From Caenorhabditis elegans (lineage: Eukaryota; Nematoda; Chromadorea; Rhabditida; Rhabditidae): a stretch of DNA of 64,000 bases. The notes under the pieces were generated by a model. It saw nothing but the letters and a program-made list of their open reading frames with translations. It had not been told where the DNA came from and did not search any database. Made by a program: the position numbers and the translations under genes. Of this stretch, positions 23,506-36,900 are shown piece by piece (position 1 is the first letter of the stretch; each line of letters begins with the position of its first letter). The stretch spans positions 14,446,001 through 14,510,000 of the forward strand of contig NC_003279.8 in the NCBI RefSeq assembly GCF_000002985.6, given 5' to 3'.

Positions 23506-26500
23506 ATGATTGGCGACGTTCATCAGATCCTCCAGAGCACGGAAGCACCCAAAGATGCCACGAAAAAGCCGCCGAAACCCGGAACCTCGGCTCCACGAAA
23601 GCCTGAAGGAATGAAGAGAGAGCTTTTCAACTTGATGTCAGGCAAGGATTTGACTGCAGTGATGCCTACGGATGTGAAGAAGACCTATAAGCAAAAGTTT
23701 CAGGTTTTTTGAGCCGCTAAAAATCGCTGAAAAATGAAAAAATCTGAGTGTTTTCAGACAGGATTTCGCTCTGTTCGGAAGTATAAATGGATGCCATTCA
23801 CAAATGAGTCGCGGGATGACGGCCTGATGCTTCATCATTGGGTTCGGGCCGACAAGGTGGAGGCCATGCAGCCTTACCCATTTTCAAGGTTCAATAAGGT
23901 AAATTCAGCATCATTTTTCGGCTGGAAAATGGCTTTTTTTTGCTATTTTTCTGCTTCCACGTGCAAATTTTTCTTGAGAAATGGCAAATTCACTGATGTA
24001 ACAGTGAAAAAAATTCAGTTTTCCGTGAATTTCAACAAAAAATTCGCGTAAAAACGAAATTTACGGGGGGTGAATTGCGTTAAAATTACGTTTTTTCCCC
24101 GAAAAAAAAGCAATTTTTCTCGCGAATTTCACGATTTTTCACCGAAAAATTCAAATTTCTCAGAAAAAAAATGCCAACTTTTCATTTGATTTTCATATTT
24201 CTGAAGTTTTTTTGCGGATTTTTCCCCTAAAAAATCGAGTATTCTACCGATTTCTCATCAATTTTTGGCTGAAATTTGGAAAAAAAACCGATTTTAAGTC
24301 AAATTTTCTCGAAAAACCGAAAAAAAATTCAAATTTCAACGGGAAAAATACGATTTTATCTGAAATAAAAATTTTTTCTATATTTTTCTGCTTCCAGGTG
24401 ATTGATATTCCAATATATACCGACGATGAGTATGAAAATTACCTAAAAATCGCAAAATGGTCGCGGGAAGAGACTGATTATCTATTCGACACGTGCCGAA
24501 TGTTCGATCTTCGCTGGCCAATCGTCTACGACAGATTTGATTGCAAAAAGTTCAATCAAAATCGCACAGTGGAGGATTTAAAAGAGCGCTTCTACTCGAT
24601 AACCTATGAGCTGGGCATTCTAAGAGATCCAAGCTCATCACCGACGGCTTATGATGCAGAACACGAGCGTCGGCGTAAAGAACAACTGAATAAGCAATGG
24701 AATCGAACGGCTGAGCAGCTTCAAGAGGAAGAAGATCTCACTGCAGAGCTCAGAAGAATTGAATTAAGGAAGAAAGAGAGGGAGAAGAAGGCTCATGACC
24801 TTCAAAAGCTTATTAATATGTCTGAACAGCAGCCTGCTAGTCCGTCTGCAGGGGGTATTGGAGGGGCTGCAAGTGCAAAGAGGAAGAATGCGTTTAGAAC
24901 GAAAGCTGGTTCGATTTCGACGACGGCTACCACTTTCTTTAATCCGGTAATTATCCAGAAATCACCTTTTTTCTGAAGAAAATTGCTCAAAAATCGGATT
25001 TTTCGCTAGAAGATGCTGGAAAATCGGATTTTTCACTGAAAAAGGCGAAACATGGCTTGAAAAATCGGATTTTTCTATTGAAAACAGCTTGAAAAACGGA
25101 TGTTCCGCGAAAATCTGCTTTTTTCACTTCAAAAACTGCGGAAAAACGAGTTTTTCATTAAGAAGGGTGAAAAATGCATCAAACACAGATTTTTTCGCGA
25201 AAATCTGCATTTTCGATGGAAAACTGCTTGAAAAACCTATTTTCCAGTAAGAAAGGCGAAGAATGGCTGAAAAACGGATTTTCACCGAAAAACCTGCTTT
25301 TTTCACTTCAAAAACTGCGGAAAAACGAGTTTTTCATTAAGAAGGGTGAAAAATGCATCAAACACAGATTTTTTCGCGAAAATCTGCATTTTTCGATGGA
25401 AAACTGCTGAAAAAACGATTTTTTCATTGAAAAGGGAGAAAAAATGGCTCAAAAAGCAGATTTTTTGGTGCAAAAAAAAAAAACAAAAAAATCGGCATTT
25501 TTCACTTGGAAAACTGCTAGAAAACCCAAGTTTTCCGTCGAAAAAGGTGAAAAAATGCATCAAACACAGATTTTTTCGCGAAAATCTGCATTTTTCGCTT
25601 GAAAAACTGCGGTAGAACGATTTTTTTCATTGAAAAAGGCTGAAAAATAGCTTGACAAACGGATTTTTTCGCCAAATTCTGCATTTCTCGATGGAAAACT
25701 GCTGTAAAAACGAATTTTTTTTTTTTTTTTTTGTTTTTTTCAAAGAAATACCGAAAAAAAAACGAGTTTTCCATTGAAAAAGACGAAAAATAGATTTTTC
25801 GATGAAAAACTGCTTCAGAAACGCATTTTTCAGTAAAAATGGCTTGAATAATGGATTTTTCACTGAAAAAGACGAAAAAATGACTTGAAACACTGATTTT
25901 TTCGCGAAAATCGGAATTTTTCGATGAAAAACTGCTTCAAAACCGGAATTTCCATTGAAAAAAAAGCGAAAAAAATGGCTGAAAAACGGATTTTTCTATT
26001 GAAAACAGCTTGAAAAACGGATGTTCCGCGAAAATCTGCATTTTTCCACGAAAAAATTGCTCGAAAAATGATTTTTTCATTGAAAAAGACGAAAAATTGC
26101 TTGAAAAGCGGAATTTTCTCCGAAAATAAGTATTTTTCTACTAGAAAACAGCTTGAAAAAGGAGTTTCCATTGAAAAATGGCTTGAAAAAACGGATTTTT
26201 CCTCAAAAACTAGAATTTTTCATTGAAAAATGGCTTAAAAATCGATTTTTGTTCGAAAAAACTGTGATTTTCAAGGTTTTTTCACCTGGAAATTCGCATA
26301 TTTATTGAATTTCTACACCGATTTCAAGCCAAAAATGGAACTTTTCTCTGAAAAAAGACAAATTTTCCATTAAAAAAATTGTATTTTTTCCCTATTTTAA
26401 ATTTAAAAAGTGCAATTTCTCTTCGATGTTTGAGCCTATTTTTGCTCAAAAATTCAAAATTTTCAACGAGAAAAAACTCAAAAAATTCGGGAATTTTTCA

Positions 26501-29500
26501 TGGTTAAATCAGCTTTGGAACAGCGAAAAAAATATGTTAAAATAAAGCGTTTTTTCCCCTGAAAAAAAATAGAAAACTTGCAAAAAATGCAATTTTCTTC
26601 GATTTAATGTCAAGATTCTCCGCTTTTTGACCAAAAAAAACATCGATTTTCTTGCTCTAAAATTCGGTGAAAAAGCGGAAATCTTGACATTAAATCGAAG
26701 AAAATTGCATTTTTTCGGAATTTTTGACAGAAGTTTTCTATTTTTCAGGGGAAAAAACGCAGTTTTAACATATTTTTTTTCGCTGTTCCAAAGCTGATTT
26801 AACCATGAAAAATTCCGTTTTTAAGCAATTTTTTGAGTTTTTTCTCGTTGAAAATTGAATTTTTGAGCAAAAATAGGCTCAAAATCGAAGAGAAATTGCA
26901 CTTTTTAAATTTAAAATAGGGAAAAAATACGATTTTTTTAAAGGAAAATTTGTCTTTTTTCAGAGAAAAGTTCCATTTTTGGCTTGAAATCGGTGTAGAA
27001 ATTCAATAAATATGCGAATTTCCAGGTAAAAAACCTTGAAAATCACAGTTTTTTCGAACATAAATCAATTTTTTTAAACATTTTTCAATGAAAAATGCTA
27101 GTTTTTGAGGAAAAATCCGTTTTTTCAAGCCATTTCTACTGGAAAATTCGTTTTTTCAGCATTTTGCGAGCGAAAAATCCATTTTTAAGCCATTTTTCAA
27201 TAAAAAATCAAAATGTTCCCAGCCAGAAAATATTAATATTTTCCCTATCTATTTCAGTTGGACATCTCAGTGACTGCTCTTCGTTTTTCGGAATTTAAAT
27301 CATCTGGAGCACATTTCCGTTGTCAAGAAATGAAACTTCCAACGAATATTGGACAGAAAAAGCTGAAAAATATCGAAGTTGTACTCGAAAAGTGTAAAAT
27401 GGGTAAGGAAAATTTGAAGAAAAATGGATTTTTTATGGAAAAATTGGTATAAAATTCTTTTTTTTTTTTCAAAAAAAAATTCCAAAAATGTTGCGGAAAA
27501 TTCCAGATTTTTTGGAAAGTTCCCAGAAAAAAAAATCAATTTTAAATTTTAAAAAATTCCGATTTTTCATGACCGAAATCTTGAAATCTTGTGAGAAAAA
27601 TTCTTTTTCGGATAAAATTGAAATAAATTTTAAATTAAAAATTTGAATTTGTTCAGGAAACACAATTCAAATTCTAACTATCAGAATTAAATCTAAAATT
27701 TTAATTTTAAATTTCAAAAAAAATAAAAATCCCAAAACAAACAAAAAAAAGTTTCCTAAAAAATTCCAAATTATCCGAAAAATTTAAAAAGTTTTCGAAA
27801 ATGTTGATAATTTCTAAAAAAAATTCTGAAAAAATTAAAACAAAAAATATTCACTAAAAAATTTCAATTTTCAATGATTCCAACTAATAAAAATCAATTT
27901 TAAAACATTTTGTAAAAGTTTCCTAAAAAATTCGAAATTCCAAGTTATCCGAAATTTTTATTTTTGAAAAAAAAAGCTTTCTAGGAAATTTCCAAAAAAA
28001 AAATTACCGAAAAAAATCTGAAAAAAATTCGAAATTTTTAATTTTCGAAAAAAAAGATAATTTTTGAAAAAAATCATATAAAAATGTTTCAAAAATCTGA
28101 AAAAAATTTCGTTTTTTTCCCAATTTTCGAAGAAAAAACTAAAAAAAAAAAATGTAATAATGTTGTAAAAATCTATATTCTCCACAAATTCTTATAGTTT
28201 TTTTTTGCAGAAATGTTTAAAATTTTTGCATAAAATTAAAAAAAAAATCTGAAAAAAAATTATTTTAAAAAAATGAAAAAGTTATAAAAAAATGTTTAAT
28301 CTGACAAATATTTAAATAAAAAGACTTTTTTTTTTGCAGAAATGAATCTAAAAATTATAAAAGTTTCCTAAAAAATTCCATATTTCAAAAATATATAATT
28401 TTTTTAAATTCTAGATAAAAATTCGAAAAATTCGTATAAAATTTTTTTAAAAAATGTTTTAAATATATGAAAATTTTCGAATTTTTCCCAGTTTTCAAAA
28501 AATAATTCCAAAAAGTTACATATTTTTCTCAAAAAATCAAAAAATGATTTTGCTCTGAAAACAGTTTTAAAAAAGAAAAACACTCTTAAAAATGAAAAAA
28601 AATCTAAATTTTCCTCAAATTCTCCTTTTTTTTTGCAGAAATGAATCCAGTAGCGTCTGAACCAATAATGAAGACGTATAATGATTTCCGTTCACAAATA
28701 ATGCTTGCACAAGAACTAAAATCAGCAATGCAGACTGCAGAATTCGAATTGGAAAGTATTCGAACGCGAATGCAAGAAAATGGAAAAGATTTCGATATTG
28801 AACCCCGTTTTAGAATTTCTCAGCTACCTGAAGGTGGTATTGATGATGATTTTATTGGTGGAAAAGGACAACCGGCAACTAATCGACGAATTACTTCATA
28901 TATTGATGCTAGTTCTAAGGATCTTACTGCGGTAATAATTATAGTTACTACAGGAAAAACGTGCAAAAAATTGGATTTTCTAGTGAAAATTTGAATTTCT
29001 CAGCCAAAATTCGATTTTTTCAGTGAAAAATTGAATTTTTTTTCAAAATTTCACTTTTTAAGTCAAATTTTAAATTTTTGAGTAAAAATTTGAATTTTTA
29101 GGAAAAAATTTAAATTTTTAAGGAGAATTTGAATTTCTCAGCGAAAATTCGATTTTTCCAATGAAAAATTGAATTTTTCAGTGAAAATTTGAATTTTTGA
29201 GTGAAAATTAGATTTCAATGAAAAAATAAATTTTCACAAATATTATTAATAGGAATTTCCATTTTCCGATGTGAAATTGTCTAAAAAACCGGATTTTCTC
29301 TGAATCAAAAATCGATTTTTCAATGAAAATATTGAATTTTGAGATGTGGTTGTACTCAAAATTTAGTTTTTCCGCGCAAAAATTTAAATGTTTCAATTTA
29401 AAATTACCTTAAAATTGGATTTTCTCAACCGAAAAGTTTTTTGAAAAAAAAGGATATTTTGGACTAAAATCTGATGAAATTTGAATTTTTCACTGTAAAT

Positions 29501-30485
29501 TCTATTTTAACGGGTTTTCGAACAACACATTCTCTTTGAGAACCACTAAAAATGTGATTTTTTTAATGAAAATTAACAAAGTTAATTTCTCAGCTTTAAA
29601 AAATTCACATATTTTCTATATTTTACCACATTTTCAGCCGAAAATTGCACTTTTTTGGAATTTTTTTTTTGAAACTTTTTTCAAAAAACGCAAATTAAAT
29701 GAAAAATCCTCGAAAATTGGTATTTTTCTGCGTCGTCGTTGCAATACCAAATTCGGTTAGAAAAAATATCGCACTTTTCAGTTTTAGAGATTTTTCTTCA
29801 AACTGAAGCACTGCAACTTTTTCCTCACGAGGGACGAGGAAAAGTGGTTTCTAGGCCATGGCCGAGGGGCCGACAAGTTTCAGCGGCCATTCGAGATTTT
29901 CGCACAGTCGAGTTTTTCGCACAAAAAGTTGAATTTTGAAAACCTCAAAACTTTTTCAGCGGTCTCGTTATGAAAATCAGGTAATTTCAGCATTTAAGCA
30001 GCATATGTATCATGTTTCAGAAAAAGTTTAGGTTTTGTATTCCCGTAATCCATCATATTACAATGCCCACTTTCACCGCTGCTTGCCCACTGAATACATA
30101 ATTTTTTTACTTGGAAATTGTTTTAGCATCTGCAAAAAATATTTATTTATCAGTTTTAATAAGAAAAAACGGGAAAAAGCTGTGAAAAACAAAAGAAAAC
30201 AGGCGGAAAACAAAGCAAGATAAATGGCCGCTGAAACTTGTCGGCCCCTCCTCGGCCATGGCCTAGAAACCACTTTTCCTCGTCCCTCGTGAGGAAAAAG
30301 TTTTTTCTCAAAATTTCCTAATTTTTCTAAACCCTCTAAATCAGTTCCAGATAGCGTCCCGAAAGCGAAAAACAATTGCAACAACTCCAACAATTACTAC
30401 TACTACATCATCATCATTTGTCTCCTCATCGAATTCTCCATCAACATCAGCTGCTAGTGATCCGAAAAGAATCAGAAAAATTTAA
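23506..30485 (+). CDS. ekl-4: DMAP1/Swc4/Eaf2 family chromatin subunit (EKL-4)
   Basis: Exons 23506-23703, 23758-23898, 24398-24946, 27258-27402, 28639-28931 and 30351-30485 (TAA 30483-30485), in frame, 486 residues (human DMAP1 about 467). GAATTTCAG directly precedes the ATG, a trans-splice acceptor. The N-terminus has KYKWMPFTN and YPFSRFNK, the DMAP1 signature. A SANT/Myb-like domain spans about 134-185 (WSREETDYLFDTCRMFDLRW). A coiled, charged region follows, then a basic Ser/Thr-rich tail with RKRK and KRIRK. DMAP1 proteins belong to the SWR1 and NuA4/TIP60 complexes that deposit H2A.Z and acetylate histones. Exon 1 uses a weak donor, CAG|GTTTTT. Introns 3-5 carry large foldbacks and repeats. 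Confidence 0.95.
24960..26172. repeat. Diverged tandem repeat of GAAAATCTGCATTTTTCGATGG-type units in ekl-4 intron 3
   Basis: Phrases AAAACTGCTTGAAAAAC, TTTTTCGCGAAAATCTGCAT and TTTTCATTGAAAAAGG alternate with irregular spacing. Segment 25125-25250 recurs nearly unchanged at 25304-25430. Overlapping open frames are repeat-derived. Confidence 0.85.
26173..27133. repeat. Large foldback in ekl-4 intron 3, arms about 450 bp
   Basis: Left GAAATTCGCATA... pairs with ...TATGCGAATTTC on the right, and GACATTAAATCGAAGAAAAT with its inverse near the centre (26620-26700). Outer CTCAAAAACTAGAATTTTTC is matched by GAAAAATGCTAGTTTTTGAG. Arms are highly similar but not perfect. Confidence 0.88.
29808..30303. 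mobile_element. Foldback element (family C, rearranged centre) in ekl-4 intron 5
   Basis: Left arm starts CACTGCAACTTTTTCCTCAC and passes through GGCCATGGCCGAGGGGCCGA. The inverse ends at GTGAGGAAAAAG. Bases about 30065-30303 match the right half of the complete palindrome at 55012-55605. The left half of the centre is unrelated, so this copy is truncated or recombined. The final TTGCAGTG tip is missing. Confidence 0.8.
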
Positions 30486-30918
30486 ATTTTTTTGTTGTAA
30501 AAAAATCCCCCCCCGCCCCCAGGCTGATCTCTATTTAATTTGTATTATTGATTTTTTCTCTAAAAATTCCTCTGGTAATGGTAAATTTTAAATTTTTCTG
30601 AAAAAAAGTCAATTTTTCAATATTTGTGAGTGAATTTTTTGAGCCCTCTAGCTATAATTTTTGGAACTTTTTACTTTCTAGAATACAAGTTATGATGACG
30701 TCATAACTTGTATTTCAGAATGTCCCTAGGAACATGAGAACTGCAAAAAGATTTAGAGAATAGAATTAATATTTAACAACAGTTGAAACGAAAAAAAAAA
30801 GGAAAACTTAAGAAAAACCACCGATAATTTAAGATTTAAATAGAAAGCAGAAAATTGAAAAAACAAACAAACAAACGACCGAATATTGAATAATTATCAT
30901 AAATATATATATATATCT
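30486..30918. other. Spacer between convergent ekl-4 and yars-1
   Basis: 433 bp. Contains CTAGAATACAAGTTATGATG with its inverse CATAACTTGTATTTCAGAAT (a small hairpin at about 30680-30721). No exon. Confidence 0.45.
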
Positions 30919-30923
30919 TTATT
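30918..30923 (-). terminator. yars-1 poly(A) signal overlapping the stop codon
   Basis: On the minus strand AAGAAATAAAG places AATAAA across the TAA stop (30919-30921). A signal this close implies a 3' UTR of only about 15-20 nt. Confidence 0.6.
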
Positions 30924-33900
30924 TCTTCTTTCCTTTCGAAGTGGAAAAGGCATCTGTCACGAGCTTCTGGCGTGGCTTTTCGGCGAAATCGGCTCGAACT
31001 CCGTCGAATAGGCTGGAAATTTGAATAGTTTTGGGGTTTGGGAATGTTTTTTTTTCAATTTTTAGTGAAAATTTCAATTTTTAAGTGAAATTTTGAAGTT
31101 TTAGGTGAAATTTTAAATTTTTGAGTGAAAATTTTGATTTCCGAGTGAAATTTTGCATTTTTAAGTGAAATTTTAAATTTTTAAGTGAAATTTTAAAGTT
31201 TTAGGTGAAATTTTAAATTTTTAAGCGAAAATTTCTACTTCTATATTTAAAAAAATTCCATAAAATTAAAATATTTCGTTTTTGTAGAAAAATTGAATTT
31301 TTCACTGTAAAATTACACTTTGTGAATAAAATGTTTTTTCAGAAAAAAAAACCAATTTTTCAATTTAAAAAAATGGAAAGGATTTTTCTTACATTTTCTG
31401 ATATCAAAATCACACGATTTTTTAATCCAAAATTTTGCTTCAAAAGTCGAATTTAAATTAAATCTGAGTTTGACAGGAAACATCAGAATTCTACATGTTG
31501 TATTTTGTAGGTTTGTCTGGAAAAAATTTAAAATTCGGAAAAAATTGAAAAAAAAGGAAATTTCTTCGTTTTTATTACATCTTTTTTTTGAAAATACCGA
31601 AAAAATTTTCTGAATTTTTTGATATTCAAAAATTGACACCGAAAAGTCGAATTTTTCCGCTTTTTGTTTTTTTCTTCTGAAAAATACAAAAAAAATTGGT
31701 AAAGTTTTTTAATTTGCATATAAATTTTTGGTCGATTTTTTTGTTTTCCGATATTCTCTGAAAACCACCATAAAAGCTTAAAATATACAAAATTTCTGTA
31801 GTTTGTAGTTTGTAGTCATCCTCCTTTTTTTTTAAATTGATTTGATTTTTTTAATTGAAAAAAAGGAAATTTCTAAATTTTTTTTACGTATTTTCATTTT
31901 TTTTTCTGAAAATAAAAATTTTTCGTTTTTTTTTCTAAATTTTTGTAGTTTGTAGTCTCTCCTCATTCTGCTGCCTCACCGATTAATAACCCCAACCACC
32001 GCGTTCTTCAAATCAGCCGGATGAAGTGGAAACTGCTGCTCATTCTTCGTTCCAATCACAAATTCCTGCTCCAACTGTTTGTAGTTTGTGACCTCCACGT
32101 CACCACCATTATCCGGAGCACGTTGGATGTGCAAAGCTGCTCCATTGAGAATCGGGAAGACAATGTGCTCGGCGAGCTGCATAGCGACGTTTCCATCGAG
32201 ATTCTGAGGTTCACAGAAGCTTCGAGCGATTTTCGTTTTGAGCTGTTTCGGAGTGTCAAGGGGATCAAGAAGGAAGTCAGGAATGGAGCAACTCATTTTT
32301 TGGCCATTACATCCTGGAATTGTTGGAATCAACAAATGAGCAATAGCTGGGTAACCGAAGGAACGAAGAAGTCGGGAACAGAGATCTGCGAATACTTGAG
32401 AATCTGCTCCAATTATGAGAATATCTGGACGTGTCATTTGAGCATTTAATGCGTAGATCAGTGGTACCAGATTTCCCGATAATGAATTTCCATCGCAGAC
32501 TGTTGATTCGTCACGGGACACTGCTGATGCCATTTTGTAGAAATCCAGCACGTATTCTCTGCAAAAAATTATTTTTTAAACGATTTTCGAGAATTGAAAT
32601 AGACATGTCGTGCAAGGGTGTCATTTTTTTTCGAAATTTTTTTTTTAATTTTTAAGTGAAATTTTTAATTTTTGAGTGAAAATTTTGATTTCCGAGTGAA
32701 AATTTGAATTTTTAAGTGAAATTTTTAATTTTTAAATGATAATTTTTAAAAAATTTCCCTAAAATTAAAAAATTTCGTTTTTGTAGAAAAATTGAATTTT
32801 TCACTGTAAAATTACACTTTGTGAATATAATGTTCCTCAACGTTAAATCATTTTACACGATTTTTAAATTTAAAACCAAAAAAATTAGGAATTTTCTTAT
32901 TTTTTAGTGTGTTTTAATATTAAAATTGTAATTTTTTTTTCGAAAAATCGAATAAATTTTCAAAAGATTAACCATAAAATATGATTTTTTTTTGAAATCT
33001 AATTTTGTATATATTGATAAGAAAAAAAAACATTAAATTTTTTTTTTAAAAGAAGAATAATGGCCAAAATATTAAGCTAATTTTTGAAAAATCGAAAATT
33101 TTTCGACAAATCGGAAAACGAAAAGCGAAATTTTTTGATTTTTCGATTTTCTGAAAAATCAAAAAACCGACACCCTTGTCGCTGGGATTATTCAAGTAAT
33201 GTCGGAAAATTGAACAGTGTAGAAAAATGAAAAGTCACAATTGTATTGAAATACATAAAAACATATATTTTAATACATTTTGCAACATTACTTGAAAAGA
33301 AACCCCATAAAATTGAAAAATGAACATATTTTTTTTTTTTTTTTTAATTTTCCAATATATACATATATATGCTCTTTTTTTTCGACCATTTTGTAGAAAT
33401 CCAATACGTATTCTCTGCAAAAATTTGAAAATTTTTAGATTTTTCTCAACAAAAAATCCAAATTTTTCGTTCGATGAAAATTTTACGATTTTTCAAAAAA
33501 AAAAATTTAGTTTTTTTTTTCCAAATTTCCGCTGAAAAAAGTTTTGGAAAAAAAGAGTTTAGAAGGGGAGCTTTTCAATTTTTGACGCGCAAAATATCTC
33601 GTAGCGAAAACTACAGTAATTCTTTAAATTCCACGACTGGATTATCGGCCACAGTCCCCTAGGACGTGGCTTAAATTACAGCCCAAAGGGATCACCACCA
33701 GGCAGTGTACCTGAATCCCAGATCCTTTAATCTTTTTTACTGTAGGGCTTGTGTCGATTTACGGGCTCAGTTTTAAAAAAATTAATTTCATTCTAATAGT
33801 GATAGCGATTGATTTTCCATTTATATTCGTTGTTTCGTATTATTTTCTTAATTTTAACACATCTATCGATAAATGAATTCATTTCGAAAATAGAGCCCGT

Positions 33901-36900
33901 AAATCGACACAATCGGCACTACAGTAGTCAATTAAAGAATTACTGTAGTTTTCGCTACGAGATATTTTGCTCGTCAAATATGTTGTGCAATACGCATTCT
34001 CAGAATATTGTGCTCTCGAAATAGACATCAAGGGTGTCGGTTTTTCGGGGGTTTTCACTAAAATCGGAAAAATTGAAAATGTTTTTTTTTAATGGATTTC
34101 CAATATTTGAGCAAAAATATCGATTTTTTCGTTAAAAAAAGCCAGAAAAAAGCGAACATTTCTGTTTAGACCATTTTCAATTTTTTATTTTAAAAATCGA
34201 GAGTCAATCGTAAAATCAAAAATTTAATATTGTCTCTCGATTTTTTAAAATAAAAAATTGAAAATGGTCTAAACAGAAATGTTCGATTTTTTTTCTGGCT
34301 TTTTTTACGAAAAAATCGATATTTTTGCTCAAATATTGGAAATCCATTAAAAAAAACATTTTCAATTTTTCGATTTTAGTGAAAACCCGAAAAACCGATA
34401 CCCTTGATGTCTAGGAAAATCGAAAAATCAATAAGAATGAAAATTAAAAATCAGAAGACACCCTTGATTGGAATGAAACCGCTGTCGATATACGCAGCTC
34501 TTTTGTACTCCACGAGGAGAAGACTGCATTTTGTAGTTTTTCCTTCTTTTTGGAAAAATTATCCGAACAAAAAATGAGATAAAATCTCGACTTTTTTTTC
34601 GAGTTTTCTGTTTTTTTTAATAGAAATATCAAAAATTTTTCGTTTTTCCCCTGGAGAACATTGAAAAATCGGAGTATAGGCATCGAATTTCGAAATTTAT
34701 AGAAAATCTGCGTAAAAATGTCAACGCCGATCTCGAAAATTCAAATTTCGAGGCGGATTTTCTTTTTCTTTTTTTTTCAATTTTTCCAAATCGCTTTTTT
34801 CAAGGTATATCCGCCGTACCTATCGAGATACTTGTCATGTTCTCCAGCAATCTCAACCTTCACGAGACCATCCAGCTTCAAATGTTTAATCAAAGAAATG
34901 AACATTTCTCTAAAATAGACTGCTCTCGATTGAATAGCCGCCCACGCAACCTTCTCATTATCCAGGAATGCTTCAAGTGGTGAAACAAGAATTGTTGCAA
35001 TGACTGGAACACCACCTGCATCGGAGATTTCTTTGATTTTGAGCAATGGAGCAATGAATCCCAAGTGAAAACGTCCTTTTCCAGGTGCAATGAACATCAA
35101 ATGAAGCGGTTTTTGGGGTGAAACATCGGCAAGCACACGATCAAGCTCTTCACCGATAAGAATCTCATTTCCATTCAGCAATTGATCTTTCCATTGCTTT
35201 TGTTCGGAGCTCAGCGATGGAATTTTTGGAGCTTCCGATGGTGGGATGGCTGGCTCAGTGGAGTCCGTGGAGTGATTGTAGCCTGGAAATTAGATAGGAG
35301 TTAGAGACTACAACTCAACTGGGGTGAGTGGCAAATTATCTTTTCCGGCAACCCGGCAAATTGCCGGAATCGAAAATTTCCGGCAAACCGGCAAATTGCC
35401 GGAATTGAAAATTTCCGGCAACCCGGCAAATTGCCGGAATCGAAAATTTCCGGCAAACCGGCAAATTGTCGGAATTGAAAATTTCCGGCAAACCGGCAAA
35501 TTGCCGGAATCGAAAATTTCCGTCAAACCGGCAAATTGCCGGAATTGAAAATTTCCGGCAAACCGGCAAATTGCCGGAATTGAAAATTTCCGGCAAATCG
35601 GCAAATTGCCGGAATCGAAAATTTCCGGCAAACCGGCAAATTGCCGGAATTGAAAATTTCCGGCAAATCGGCAAATTGCCGGAATCGAAAATTTCCGGCA
35701 AACCGGCAAATTGCCGGAATCGAAAATTTCCGGCAAACCGGCAAATTGCCGGAATTGAAAATTTCCGGCAAATCGGCAAATTGCCGGAATCGAAAATTTC
35801 CGGCAAACCGGCAAATTGCCGGAATTGAAAATTTCCGTCAAACCGGCAAATTGCCGGAAGCGAAAATTTCCGGCAAACCGGCAAATTGCCGGAATCGAAA
35901 ATTTCCGGCAAACCGGCAAATTGCCGGAATTGAAAATTTCCGTCAAACCGGCAAATTGCCGGAATCGAAAATTTCCGGCAAACCGGCAAATTTCATTTGA
36001 TATTTTGATTGGAGAAATTTTAAAAAAAAACCCGAAAACGATTTTTTTTCCATTATTTTTTAGAAGTAAAAATTGAAAAAAAAAACTTGGTTTTTTAAGG
36101 AAAATTCAAAAAGTTGGAAAATAGCTTTTTGCAGATTTTTTGGAGTTTTGGTGTTTTTTTAGGGAAATCGAAAAGCTAGTTTTGTGAAAAAAATTTCAGT
36201 GAAAATCCGAGATTTTTCAAAAAAAATAAAGCCAAAAATAGAGAAATTACCGAGAAATAAGGCAAAAAAAATAATTTTTGGCGAATTTTTGAAAAGAACC
36301 GAAAAAAAATAATGATTTTTCCCGTAAAATCGAATTTTTTAATTCTATTTTCCGATTTTTCACATATATTTTCCAAAATTTCAAAAAAGAAAACATTCGA
36401 ATTTTTGGGGAAAAAAAAACGATGATTTTTCCCACAAATTTCTCCGAAAAATGAGAAATTCAATTTTTATTTTTTTTTTTAAAGCGGGAAAAAAGGCAGA
36501 AATTATCGTATTTAAAACTTTTTTTTGGAAAAAAAAATTCTAACTTTTTTAAAAATTTATTTTACATATTTTTTTCTTAAGCAAAAAAAAGTTGATTTTC
36601 CTAGTTTTTCGGTGATTTTTCAATAAATTTCTCCGAATTTTCGAAAAAAAAGTTATAATTTTTGTGGGAAAAAAAACAGAGACTTTTCCCAGAATTTTTT
36701 TTTTCGAAAAAAATTTTTTTAATTGATTTTCTCAGTTTTCCGGTGATTTTCCAAAAAATTTTCTCCAAAAAAATTTTTTTTTTAATTTATGATTTTTTTA
36801 AAAGTTGATTTTCAATGAAAATCGGTCATTTTAAACCGAATTTTCGATTTTTCAAAGAACATTCTCCAAAAATCGATAAATCCAATAAACCTTTCTCCTT

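Noticed and set aside
32021..32449. 142-codon plus-strand frame
   Set aside because: Antisense shadow of yars-1 exon 5.
35308..36000. Long open frames (up to 217 codons) on both strands
   Set aside because: They are translations of a 35-bp satellite, with periodic residues and no splice or start context.
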